Program-made: the position numbers and the translations under genes
In this document: piece after piece, positions 14,344-27,300 of the stretch
Position numbering within the stretch: position 1 is the stretch's first letter
Layout: each line of letters begins with the position of its first letter
Source: Nymphaea colorata
Lineage: Eukaryota > Streptophyta > Magnoliopsida > Nymphaeales > Nymphaeaceae
Assembly: GCF_008831285.2 (NCBI RefSeq)
Contig: NC_045147.1
Span: forward strand, 23,150,981 to 23,214,980
DNA: 64,000 bases
Direction of reading: 5' to 3'
Notes under the pieces: generated by a model
The model's database searches: none
The model's input: the letters and a program-made list of their open reading frames with translations, nothing else
What the model was told of the DNA's origin: nothing

Positions 14344-17129
14344 ATGAACATCTCCTCTTCCATCTTCCTCCCTCTACGCTGGCCGACCACAGCCAACCTG
14401 GCCGGCGCCGCCTCCGCCGCCCGCTTAACCGATGCCTTCCTCCGCCCAACCATTCCCACCACCCTCTTCCTCATCCTCGCCTCCTTCCTCTTCTTCCTCA
14501 TCGAGTCCCGCCGAAAACAGTCCTCCAAGTTAGGCCACGTCTCCCTCCCTCCCGGCCCTTCTCCCTGGCCTATTGTGGGCAACCTGCCCGAGTTGTGGAT
14601 GAACAGACCGGCGTATCGGTGGATACTCGGCATGATGAAGGAGATGGACACCAAGATTGCATGCATTCGCCTCGGCAACGTCCACGTGATCCCCGTGACG
14701 TGCCCCGAGATCGGACGCGAGTTCCTCAAGAAGAACGACGCCGTCTTCGCTTCAAGGCCGCTCACGATGGGCACCGAGTACTCCAGCCGGGGGTTTCTGT
14801 CCATCGCCGTCGCCCCCTGGGGCGACCAGTGGAAGAAGATGCGGAAGGTGGTCGCCTCCGAGGTGATAAACCCCGCCAGGCTTCGATGGATGCAGAGCAA
14901 GCGCATCGAGGAGGCCGATAACCTCGTCTATTACCTCTACAACCAGTGCCCTGGTGGTGCAACTCGACCTGCCCCCGCTGTTATCGACGTCCGGATGGCC
15001 GTCCGTCAGTACAGCGGCAACGTCATCAGGAAGATGATGTTTGGTAAGAGGTACTTTGGCCAAGGGAGGGAAGACGGCGGCCCTGGCAAGGAGGAAGTAG
15101 AGCACGTAGATGCACTGTTCAATGTGTTGTCGTTGCTCTATGCGTTCTGCGTTTCCGACTACATGCCATGCTTGAGACGGCTCGATCTGGATGGGCATGA
15201 GAGAATGATGAAGAAGGCAATCGAGATTGTTAACAAGTACCATGAGCCCGTAATCGACGAGAGGATCAAGAAATGGAGAGGTGACAATAACGGTACCAAG
15301 GAAGTGAATGACCTGTTAGATGTGTTGGTTTCTGTGAAGGATGTAGACGGGAAGCCATTGTTGAACTCAGAGGAGATCAAGGCCCAAGCTTCGGTAAGAT
15401 ACACCAATTTAATTTACTCTTGCGGATCTGATTTATCATCCTAACTTGGTAGATTAATTGTTTAAGAGGTACTAATCATGAAAGTTTCATGGGTTTGGTT
15501 GGGTGATTTGAGTTCATAAGCTCCACTGATGATGAGTTGGACCAAGTAGATCATATATATGATAACGACCTTCACAAAGATTAAAATAAAGCTCACCTCC
15601 CCAATAAGAGCAAAATTAGAAAACAAAAAGTTGTTTTCCTCTACAATGATAAAGTTAAAAAACAAAATTTTTTCCCAGTTCGTCCTAACAAGGGCAACGT
15701 ACTACGGTTGAAAAATGTGGTAAACGTAGTTTAGTTCACTAGTTCTTAGCTAGCAACTTACAAGGTATGATCTCTTAATATGAAATGCCTTGTTTTTTTT
15801 TTTCTTTCTTTCATATTCATAGGCATTGTACATTGCATCAATGTGGATAGGTTACATATGTATTCATATTTCTCATATTTTTGCTTTTCTTCTAAATCCA
15901 ACCCCTAAAATTGAGTCGTACAGGATATTAGCATGTGAATTTACTTAATTAATCAGAATTAATACGTTTGGTACCAAATAATCTGCTTTTTGTTGATCCA
16001 AACATCAATAGCTAAAAAGGAATAAAATTGTGTAAGTTTTTTTTTTTTAAAAAAAAAGGTTTGGTAAAAAAGGACAAAATGTTTATTCTTTGGGGAAGTT
16101 TGGCCTCTTAATTAGAATCAAAATTCCAAAATCAAATTTACACCTCAACCTGAAATTGGAATGAAAATTTCAGTTCCACTTTTCCTTTGAGCTTGATAAT
16201 ATGGAATTTTGATTCTAGAACTAAAAATGGCTTATTTGATGAAAAAGGAATTTAATTTATGAATTAAAATGTTCATGCCTTGTACCTCAAAGAGAGATGA
16301 AAAAAAAAAGTCTGGAATTCCCTAATCATAATTCTACCCCATAAAGTGAGATCATGAATCAAAATTCATTGTTTAATAACATAATTCCAGTTTTGAAAAT
16401 AATGATTCTACAATTTCATTGTTTTTAAACCGTTGGATCAAACTCTCTCTCTCTCTCTCTCTCTCATTGATAATGACGAGTGATTGATTTGGAGGACTTC
16501 AGGATCTGATCTACGCTGCGGTGGACAACCCGTCAAACGCGATCGAGTGGGCGATGGCCGAGATGCTGAACCGACCCGAGATCCTGGAGAAGGCCACCGA
16601 GGAGTTGGATCGGGTCGTGGGCAAGGACCGGTGGGTCCAGGAGTCCGACTTCCCCCACCTGAACTACGTCAAGTCCATCGCCCGCGAGGCCTTCCGTCTC
16701 CACCCCATCGCCCCCTTCAACCTCCCCCACGTCTCCTCCGACGACGCCACCGTCGCCGGCTACTTCATCCCCAAGGGCTCCCACGTCCTGCTCAGCCGCC
16801 TTGGCCTCGGCCGCAACCCCGACGTCTGGCCCAACCCCCTCCGCTTTGACCCCGACAGGCACCTCTCCGCCGAGGTCGACCTCGCCGAGCCGGACCTCAG
16901 GTTCATCTCCTTCAGCACCGGCCGCCGCGGCTGCATGGGCGTCGCCCTCGGCACCTCCATGACCGTCATGCTGCTCGCCAGGATGCTGCAGGGCTTCGAC
17001 TGGTCCTTGCCCGCCGGCGTCTCTGCCGTCGAGCTGCGCGAGTCGGCAACCGATCTCGGCCTCTTCGCGCCGCTTATGGCGGCAGCTCGGCCCCGCCTCC
17101 AGCCCCACCTCTATAGGCAGAGTGCATGA
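14344..17129 (+). CDS. CYP79: CYP79-family cytochrome P450, amino acid N-monooxygenase
   Basis: Two exons, 14344-15393 and 16503-17129, with one phase-0 intron, encode 558 residues, normal for CYP79. Residues around 36-52 form the ER membrane anchor, followed by the hinge [13 protein letters not shown]. The oxygen-binding motif is replaced by NPSNA (359-363), a CYP79 hallmark. ExxR is Glu412-Arg415, and the PERF-type region reads FDPDRH. The heme loop is [11 protein letters not shown] with ligand Cys494, again CYP79-specific. The family converts an amino acid to its aldoxime at the ER, the entry step to cyanogenic glucosides, nitriles and other aldoxime products. The substrate cannot be read from sequence. 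The ATG context (GCCATGA) is good. Exons are strongly GC-rich and the intron AT-rich. No downstream pathway gene lies in the window. Confidence 0.93.
16037..16057. repeat. T12A9 homopolymer palindrome in the CYP79 intron
   Basis: A run of twelve T is followed directly by nine A inside the single CYP79 intron, so it could fold back on itself. It may be slippage-prone or mark an old insertion. No function is implied. Confidence 0.6.
16443..16465 (+). repeat. (CT)n microsatellite just before CYP79 exon 2
   Basis: About eleven CT units end 37 bases before the acceptor AG at 16501-16502. It could act as an extended polypyrimidine tract and is likely length-variable. Confidence 0.85.
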
Positions 17130-18788
17130 GAACCAGGCAGCATTACTATCTCTTTCTGGGGACTTTCTTCCTGTAGCTGAAGCTGACTAGTGGAAGTGCT
17201 CCATCTCATGTGTGTGTCTGCATCGAGTGGCAGCAACTCGAGAGCCTTATTTGTATAAGTATTTTCTTTCTCTTCCTTTTTCTTCCTTCTTACATATAAA
17301 GAGGTTTTCGTGAGAGCTCAAAGATTATTGCAAGAGTTGAATTCTGTCCTTTGGCCCGCTGGGGTTTCTCTGCATCATTGTTTTTTTTTTTTTTTCTCTT
17401 CAATGTCTTGCCAAGAAATAAAAGGTCTATTTTTCGACTATCATGGTGCAGTCTCTGAATCATGTTGCCATCTTTGTTCTATTATTTTTCCCAATCGTCG
17501 TCTTACATGAGCGACAACTTTCAAAAATTAATTCCGGCTGGCGACAGAGAGAGATTCCGGCCATCCAATATATGTGTAAGGATGGACGTCTTCTAGCTGC
17601 CTTCCGGCTGGATTTCCAGCGGACACAAACCGACCACACGGATCTGGTTGGATTGTTCAAAAACCGTCCTTTTAAGGAAGAAGCATGAGGATCTGATGTA
17701 TATAACTGATGGCCATGTAAAAGCATCGATTTTCATAGTTTCTTTCTTAAAACATACATTGGAGTTCAGTGATTTTTTTTCTTTAGCAGATGGTATGGAC
17801 AAACGGATGGTATCCAATATTTATGGTCGGATCTACGAAAAACAGACAAGGTCCGGTAATGGAACGTGACGGCTGCCAGACGTCCCAATTATTCCACGAA
17901 CATATTTGTACCATCTAATGTATCTAATATCTCGAATGATGTTTAAAGTTTTTAAGTTGTCTTTAATCATCTGAGCCGCATAAATAGATTATAGATGCCA
18001 CCATTTGAAAAGAAATCGTGAATCTATAATATCTGATTTGAGATTTTTAGAGGTTTAAAAATCGGAGGTATTAATGGATTTATTAGCTCCTCGTAATCTA
18101 AACATCGAGAAATCCTGAACTTTTTTGTTCTTATATTTTTTGGTATTCGAAGTCCATCCACGATCTTGGAATTTTCTAGAGGAAAATGAAAATTACTGGA
18201 CTGTACACGAGACGGCCAGTTTTGTAGGAAACTCGTATCCACGGACACATCCATGGTGCATTCTTGTGTTGGACAAATATGTGTGTCGGATTCTATAATA
18301 AGAATTTGCTTTAGAGTTTTTCTATGCCATCAAACAAATGGTGATGAACACCAACGTCGAAGCAAGTAGTTCAGTGCATAGTGTTTTGCCATCCCAAAGG
18401 GTCTAAGCCAGCGACTGGTTGAAAGCTAATGAGCATCGACTTCATAAAGAAGTCAAAATAGCCAAAAGAGCAGCAGAGTCGATAGCATCAGCATTGTACG
18501 CCAACACGGTAAGCAGCGACAAAGTCTCTCAATCCAAATGCAATTTCTTCTGGTAAGAAAGGATGCCATGCAACATATTGGTCAAGAACAATGACAGATC
18601 AATCACATCCTTTTCCTCAACAGCATATTCTTACTTTTACAAACAAATGAAACAGCCACCCGCATACCAAGCTAAGACGCTACAGATTCCCTCGAAAAAA
18701 TATTAATAACAATAATTAAGCCGATATTTCAAAAAGAAATCATACACCTATTACAAGGGGAAGAATAGGCAATACAAGCATTATTCCT
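17130..18788. other. Convergent intergenic region, CYP79 and VAL 3' ends
   Basis: The CYP79 3'UTR probably occupies the first 200 or so bases, with a T-rich run near 17380. The rest is AT-rich with no recognisable gene. The last part, up to 18788, is probably the 3'UTR of the minus-strand VAL gene. Confidence 0.5.
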
Positions 18789-21700
18789 TCACGTGGCACC
18801 GTTTTTCATTTGATCCACAGCGGGACAGGCATCTTCTGCTGCAGCCTCCTGTTCTTGAGCTGGAGGGGCAAACTGACTCTCACCCAGCTTGCCTTCGCTT
18901 CCAGTACCAGGCAACACAAGGTCGCTTGGGCTTGCTCGTTCATCATCAGCCAAGCTAGAGAGGCCATGCTGCTTCAGATATGTCTCAAGCGGCAAGCTTG
19001 CTACCTGAAGAAGAGTGGTCATGCTAACACGAGAAGCACCAGCTCCCATTAACAGATCATCTTCTCGATCTGGATCACAATTTAAATCTATTTGCCCCTT
19101 CACCTCCTCTTTGCCTGAGACTTTTAGGCTGTTGCTCATCTCTTCCTTTTCATTTGCAATCATGTGGCTGCTGGCTTCTGGTGAGTTTGCCTGTTTTGCG
19201 TCATTCTCAGCTGTATCAAGTTGCATTGAGCATTTTGATGCATCATCAACATCACCTTCCTCCTTTGTCCAGGCATTCTTCTTTCTAGCTGCCTCAGCTT
19301 CCTGCTCAGATTGGCGTTTTTTCCTTCTCATCATGAGGGTCTTGAAACGCCTTCTCACAGTCATGCAGACATTGCAGGTACATGTGGGCTTGTGCTTTGG
19401 ACCTTTGCCACTGGGTGGCTGGATGCACACGATGCATGAGCAACCAGGACGATGGCGTGGATGTTTGGTGGTGGCTGTTGATGGTGTAGCGGTATCACAG
19501 CTCTCACCCAGAACAGCAATGGTAGCCAGTGCATCAAGGGCAGAAACATCTTGTGGCATCCGTTTTGGACTGTCAATGGCCTTACGCTTTTTAAGGTCTG
19601 CATAATTAGAACATGAAGTGAAGCACTGATTCCGTAGGTTCAGATAGAACAACAAATCCCACACTAAACAGGTCAAATGAAAAAGCAATCTGCCAAAAAA
19701 ATTACCACAACAACAACAAAAAAACAAGGTCTAAACCAGGAGCCACTGCCATGATCGAGGGAGTAAAAGGGTAAAATATTACACGAACCCACAACAAAGG
19801 CACAACTTCTCTTGAAATATGTTATGGCAAAGTTGTAAAAGAGAACCACAAACAGTTTAGAAGAACGATAAAGTTCAAAACAGATTCAAAAACGCAAATT
19901 GCATCCATTGATAACTTTCAAATACTGTAAAGTGAATCAAACATTTCGGAAATAAAACACAGTTGATTCAGTCGCTCTATCAAGACAAATTTATTGTATT
20001 TGATATATGTGTGCCTGACTGTGTGTGTGTGCATAACAGTCAAGAACTGAGGCATGGCCATCAGCCAGCCTTTCTTTCCACAAGCACTTAATGCAGAAAT
20101 CTAATTTCCAACCAGCCAAGGATCATTGTAGAATTGCCCTCATCTTCTCCATATAACCAACTATCGAATGAAAAAAAAAAAAATAATCCAGAAGTATCCT
20201 GTCCCTTTTGTTCATTTTCTATAGAAAATAGAAAATGAACAAGCATTGTCCCTTGCACACATTTTGTTATGTTTTAATTATTTTAAATCTGTTAGTGGCT
20301 CAGACGAGAACAGTGAAGTTTAGAGTGACATGTCAAGCACCATGAGCTAGTGAAAATTCTCATTGGAACTTAGTCCCAAAAGTATCGGATAAGACTAGTA
20401 AATATTTATCAGTATAATGAAAACTAAGAAAAAAACAACCACTCATTTTCACTCATAAACATGCCTATACATAGCTATGTGTTTGTAATTTTTTTCTTTA
20501 ACTGCAAATAATCTAGCCTAGCATTCTCTTGAATCACATATCACTTCCTATTCAGGGGATCCAACTTTTACCTTTTATTCATCTATTCTTCTGTAGTTGC
20601 ATAAAAAAATTTGTTTATTGTAGCCTCCAATTAAAACACTCGTTGATATCTTCTTCCCTCATCTAGGAATCAGTTTCATTAAACCAAAAAAAGAAAAAAA
20701 AAATGTTACATGAAGAAATATTACCTTAACAGTACACATGTAGAAAAAATTAACTAAATAAACAAGTTAGTCTCAAGAGATTTGTAGATGAGACCACAAA
20801 TTAGTCTCAAGAGGTTCACAGACGAGTCCAAATATCATCTATTACTGGAAGCAACAATACCTCTGTTCAGCCTGAGAAGATCCTGAAGTGCTTGTGAGCT
20901 CATCTCATCAGGTGCAGAGCATGAACATCTGCAAGACACATTATGACTTACGAGCATATGCCAAGAGACGTGCATAAGAAAAGGCACAAGGATGAACAAG
21001 GAGCCCAAAAACTAAATTAAAGCACTTTCATGAGTTACCCTTTCATTAGCTACATATTGTTCTGCATTTACTAGATTTTTTCTCTGGCAGAATATAAACA
21101 CCTTTTTCACTTTGTAATACAATATTCATCACAGAATTGTTTGCGCATGAACAAACTGAAGTATCTTTGCAAAAAAAAAAAAGTGAACAACCACATAGAG
21201 GTCACATTTATCTTATGCACATAACGAGGCAAATTTGGCATGTCCAACTTGTTCTTAAGAATGGTTATATGTCCAATGATATATTGAGTATGATGTTTCT
21301 TGCTCAATTGTGGAGGCAAATATAAAGATGCTAAATTGTAATTAAACAGATGATATATTGTTGCTTGGTCGAATGAATCTAGCACACGTATGGAATACTG
21401 TTATGCACGAATGATGCCAACCGAGATAGTTGGTGACCTTAGAATGTCACGTAGAGGAGAGAACATGCAAATGCTTATCATTTATTGTTTTGACCTTTTC
21501 AAATTTCATCATGTCGCTATGTACATGCATTTGTGGCTTGATTTGGCTTGGTGAAATCATCCATACCTTTGAATCATGTGCATGTTTGTAATCATTATGA
21601 TGGCCTAGGAGACTAAGTTGGTTATGTTAGCTGTTAAATAAAGCCAAAAGGCAGTTTGTGCCATTTTTATTCCTTCTAAATGGAAGCTTCTAAGCTTACT

Positions 21701-24237
21701 ACCACCTCTCCTTCTTCAGATAACATTGTTCAACCGCAAAAGATATTCCTTGCCAACAACAATCCTAAGCATGATGATTTAGTTGACAGTTTTTAGAAAT
21801 GTAATACTGCAACTAGCCTGTCACATGGGTGTGGGGTGCGGGATGTGATATGATTTTCATCACAAGAAAAATGTTTTATACAGCACCATGCTTCCAAGAA
21901 GATCATTGGGGAAGGCTATAGAAGAGATGACCTGGACTTTTTGGACCTCTCCAAACAGTTGTAATTTTGCCAAAAAACAATTGATGGAAATATTTGGCAA
22001 CAAAGGTTAGGACATTCAAGTATCGGAAAAATGTCATGTACCCCATTTTTGAAGGATTTTTGTGATGAAAATTTTATGTGTTAGTTATTCAAGTGTATGA
22101 ATTAATCGATTAAATAAAACTTTTCAAGAAAAGAAGGACCAATAGATTAGCAGCTTTCTTGTCAACTTCAAACTTACAAGCAACTTAAACTAGACTAACA
22201 CAACCTTGACCAGCTTTTTCTTATTTTTTAAATTATGAGAAACCACCAAGTTCATGGATTATTGAAGCTAATGATTTTCTTGTTGGATTTGAATTTATAA
22301 GAAACTTAAACTAGATCAACTCAACCTTGTCCAGCCTTCTTCTCTTCTTTTTTCAAATGATGAGAGACCACCAATTTCAAGGATCACGAAAGTCACAATG
22401 CCTTAACATCTCCAATAGACCCATGAGCATGAAACCACCAAGTTTTTGAACCCTAAAAGGTGTTTGTATGCAGCTGCATATAAGCTGATCTGATTCTTGA
22501 AACAACTGCATTTGTTCAAATTTAATCATGAAATCTTGGAAATATGATTATAGATAAATATTAGCAAGTGGACATTTACCTCTAAATCTTTAACACACAT
22601 TAGATAATTTGTTATAGTACTGAAAGAAAATTCTACACACAGAGTTATCATCCTAAAAATATGAGAAGCGCATTCTGTTCTCAAGAATTCAGGGAGACAA
22701 GAAAAATGTCTGAACCATTAGTGGTCGCACTATCTAGTAGTAGATTGTTTATGCTAAAATGGATGGCTGCCATTTTCTGAGAAAAGCATAATATTAATAA
22801 AAAACTGAAACTGTAAACTACTGACCTTTTGGGATCCCACGAATTTTCTGCACATGTCCATCTTGGAGGAAGAAGTGCATCTATAGGCAACCTGCGCCAC
22901 TTTAAGCAATTATCACATTGAGCCCATTGGTCATGTCCCCTGAAATATCACATAACCAAGTTAATACTAGATTATGTGTCTAATTAGTTTGGTTTAAATT
23001 AGATATAAGATATGAGATACATCTACCCAATCTGAGTATGCGTATGGAGGAAACTTAGACAAGCTTGCAAGATAAGTTATCCACAAGAACCCACGAATTC
23101 CAAAGGGAAATGCTGTGCATGATATTAAAACTATAAAAGCTCATGAAAGACTATTTTAAAAAGATTCAGGAAAGGAAAAAGAAACCAACAAAATTCTGCA
23201 GCAGTATGAAGCATATTTTAGATCTCCATGCAGATCCAGTGCTATGGTTGCAGACATTTTAGATATTGGATCAGCGAGACACATTGAAACAAAGATAAGA
23301 TCCAGATATGGCATAGCTAAAAAAATGAAAGCATACATACAAATCACAGGCATTCTGACTGGCCATATATTTCAATTCCAACGTTTAAGTGCCCTAATGT
23401 ATGAGCCTGAGATCTTATGACATTTTTAACAAATAAATAGAGAAAGAAAGTTCAAAATAGCATATGGAGTTGCAATATAAAGATGAAAAGAAAATTTTCA
23501 ATGCCATCAGTTTTTATAGTTGCAACCCCAGCTGACAAATCTATAAAATCATATGCTTACCCAGATGGACTGGAGGTGAAAATAGTCCTCTTTCCAAACA
23601 CAGGTGGCTCCTGACAATGACAATGCACAAGAAAATGTAAGAAGAGTAAAATGGCCTCAATCCGGCAGCATGACAAACTTTACAATCATCATTGTCCATC
23701 AAAACATTAGGCAGTTCACAATCTATGAGTTAGCCAGAGATTAATACAACTCAAGAAAATGGATGTCTCTTTATATGCCCCCTTGCATAAAACACAAAAT
23801 AATTTTTTTTGTTAAATATTTTTACATCCTTTTTAGTGTTATCTAAGATAATTAAAGAGATGATGTCAGACAGATTTCCAGTAATCAAATATGTGGACAA
23901 TAAGGACACACATGTCCATGTTAACACATGCTAAGTCACAAGGGTGTGCCAAATATGGTGGCACACCTGCATCGGTGCACACCATGCAGGTGTGGGTGCA
24001 GCCCGACACGGCACCTGACTAGGTCAAACCAAATCAGGTGCTGCTGACCACACAAGTTCTTCTTTTCTCTTGTTTTTTTTTCATTTTTTTCCTTCTCCTG
24101 TTTTTCCCTCTCTTTTTCCCCTCTTCTCTCTCTCCTCCCATTTTATTTAATAAAACTTTGAATTTTATATGAGATTAAGGTAACCTTGATAAAAAAAAAG
24201 TCTAAAAATATAGACAAATAAATTACTTATATAACAG

Positions 24238-24309
<72 letters not shown>

Positions 24310-27300
24310 TCTTGCCGCACCCGCATCCAATTTTTCTGGGAACTTGCCGCATTCCACACCCGCACTGTGCACCCATGTGACATAGATGACAGAACACAAT
24401 GTACTTTTAACCATATCCACACGCGCATGCACATAAACATGCTTAAATGCAATAAACATATACATGTCTGTCTGTATGTCGATATATGTTTGCTACAATC
24501 AGCTACGTATGCAACATAGTTGATCTTTTTTCATTCACTTCTAATTCCAACCCTATAAACAAGCGTGTGTTGATTTTGGTTGAACAGAAATCAGCTTCTG
24601 AACTCCTGTAGTCTGAAATCAAGGTTTTCATAGTGTTCTAAAAAACATCAAACTTTGTAGACTAAAGAAAACATATTTGTTGGGCGAAGAAACTCAAACA
24701 AAGAGTCGATTTATAGGTTCTCCTCATGCTGAACACATCTACACTGTTGTATTGGATCAAACCAACTCGGATTGTAAAATCAAAACTAGATTATATTCAT
24801 GTAGCAAATTTTTTGTTACTTTGTGCATGTGAAGATTTGCATATGTTAAAGAAGACACAGTCTAGACTTACGCCCTACAAAGAGCGACTAGGCTTCGCAC
24901 TGCAAAGAGCGAAAGCATGTTTCACTAAAGCATGTTGAACAGGGAATATGGACCATCCAACCACTAGTTGTTGGGTATCCTGCAAAGACAGCAGTTCTTC
25001 ATGGCAATCTTGTTAGACAAGTTTCTATCTTGATATCCTATTCTACATCAATGGTTTATGCGTAGGCAGCAGATATGTATAACCTATACATTTCTGTTCC
25101 ATTATAGGCTTGATTAAGTTAACAAGAGAAGTGAATGGAAATTGGACAACCTTGCAGTCAACCCTTGAAGTCCTCAAACTTCATGTCGTTCAAACTTGCA
25201 CTTCTCTCCATTGATCACACCAATGTCACCACTCCATGTAGTTATCAGTTTTATCACTCTAAGGAGAAAAACATTCTCCTAAAAGCCTATTAGTAGCAGT
25301 ACATTTTTCAAAAGTTTCAAACAAGTTACAGCAATCAGGAATCAAGTCCATTCATCATCCCATAACTATATACTGACTGGTGAATAATGTTCCCAAATAT
25401 CACTTTTTTGCCAGGTAGGTATAGTTATTTTATATGGAAAAGAGACAAAATAACAGTATCAGTAAAAGAATAGAAACAGAAATTGCACCGACAATAGTTT
25501 AGTATTACATTTCATCAGAAAAGTATCAACCAAGATTGATAAGACTAGAGAGAGTTGCACCTCATATTCTTCAAACTCATGGTCCTCAATCATGACAATG
25601 CTTGGTTTGATACTTGGAGGAGGGCGAAGCAAATCCTGAGCCTCCTCCCATGTAAGTTTCAACTCCATGGCATCTGCGCTATCAATGTGCAACCTCTTGC
25701 TTTTGGAACCAAGATTACGACTTCTTTTCTTCTCCTGACCTCCCAGGGAATGCAACCCAAGTTCTTCTTTCGATTTGCTTCCATTCTTCTCATTTTGATG
25801 CCAGCCAACACAGTCATCAGAGATGTTCAAGCTTTTAGTAGTTGCTCACACAAGTACTTGCCTTCAGAAAGACTAGTAAATGAGAAAGACTAAGTAGCAA
25901 CTTACGGAAGGTAGGCTCTCAATAACACCAGAAATATATCCATCACCAGCACCCACCCCATTTCCTTTTGCAGAAATTTGGGGCTCCTGGTCCAAGCAAG
26001 GGTATGCAGAATACCAACCAAGCTTAGTACTTCTGAACTTTTAAGCATTACATAATTAAGTCCCTATGAAGCACTAGCCATAACAATAAGATGTACATAT
26101 TTTTTACTTGATGTTTGGTTACAGTACTACATTGAAGACAGACAATGTAGTTCAAGATTATATAAGAGGATTTCTTACAGCATTATGTGCAGAATTGTTA
26201 GCCTTTCGGAATCCCATAACCAGCTTCCCTTCTGGATCAATCCTGCTAAAAGTTACTGAAAAGATCCACCACAAAAATGGTTAGCAAGATCCAGACAGGC
26301 AATTCAAACATAAGGACCATGAATGATGATGGTATCACAGGAAATGTGCAACCTACAAAAATTCTGACAACATATCATTTGGCATATATTATCATATAGT
26401 GATGATAATGCACTTGGTTTTTACTTTTTAGTACCTTTTACCTTTACTATTCTTCTCTAATTCCAGCCATGTTTATTTTAATGTATAACATTTTCCTGTT
26501 AGTTTCAAAAAAACAACTCTTCTGAATGCAATGCCATTCTTTCCCAAGAAAACTAAAACCAAGATTTTTGTAGAGCATCCAAAAACAATCTCTCTTCTTC
26601 AGAAAAAGTGTAAAGTTCAAGGATATGTAAAGTTGTACAGATGAGAAACAGGATTAATAGAACATTTGAGAACTTACCAGTATCCCCAGCTTGTAGCTGC
26701 ATAGCCTGTATGCAAGGGGTCACACCTTCTAAGACATACATTCTGCTGTTGTTGTTGGGCCAAAATCTAAATTGGAAAACCCAATCTCTACCCTTGGCAT
26801 CCTGAATCGTGAGTGGACGACCTTCTGGTATAGATATTGGAGGAAAATAAGCCTGTTGAAATAACTATAGTGCTTAGACAGTCGAATTACTCTGCAAGAG
26901 AATAGGAAATAAACAGGAAAATGTGCAACATGAGAACAATTTCAGAAATGCATCCCCAAGGGGATATTGTGTAGCAAGTACAAAACGACTACGGGAATCT
27001 CCCCAGATTTTATAGGAACCATGTAAAGGCTAACCCAGCATAAGCGCAAACTTAAATGTCAATTTCAGCAGCATTTTAGATAGCTAACTTGACTCTTAAC
27101 TAGTTTTTTGCAGTTCCCACCAGAGATATCACTTGCCTTATTTAAGCAAATTGGAAGGGTTAACTTGCATGACAAGCTTGTACAAACCAACAAAATAATC
27201 TGCTGTGATGGCATGAAATCTTTGCACCAAAATTTATACCACAGTCTGCAAAGAATTATGCATCACAACTGAAAACAGCCAATACAACAAGGAGAGTACC

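Noticed and set aside
14752-15243. Long minus-strand open frame over CYP79 exon 1
   Set aside because: It is a shadow of a GC-rich coding exon; the plus strand encodes a clear P450.
15960-16400. MITE in the CYP79 intron
   Set aside because: AT-rich with repeated GAATCAAAATT- and AATTTTGATTC-like words, but no paired ends or target duplication could be defined.
16533-17108. Minus-strand open frame of 191 residues over CYP79 exon 2
   Set aside because: Gly/Glu/Val-rich composition produced by the complement of GC-rich codons; the plus strand holds the heme loop.
24165-24465. ORFs coding alternating Ile-Tyr
   Set aside because: Simple translation of the (TA)n microsatellite.
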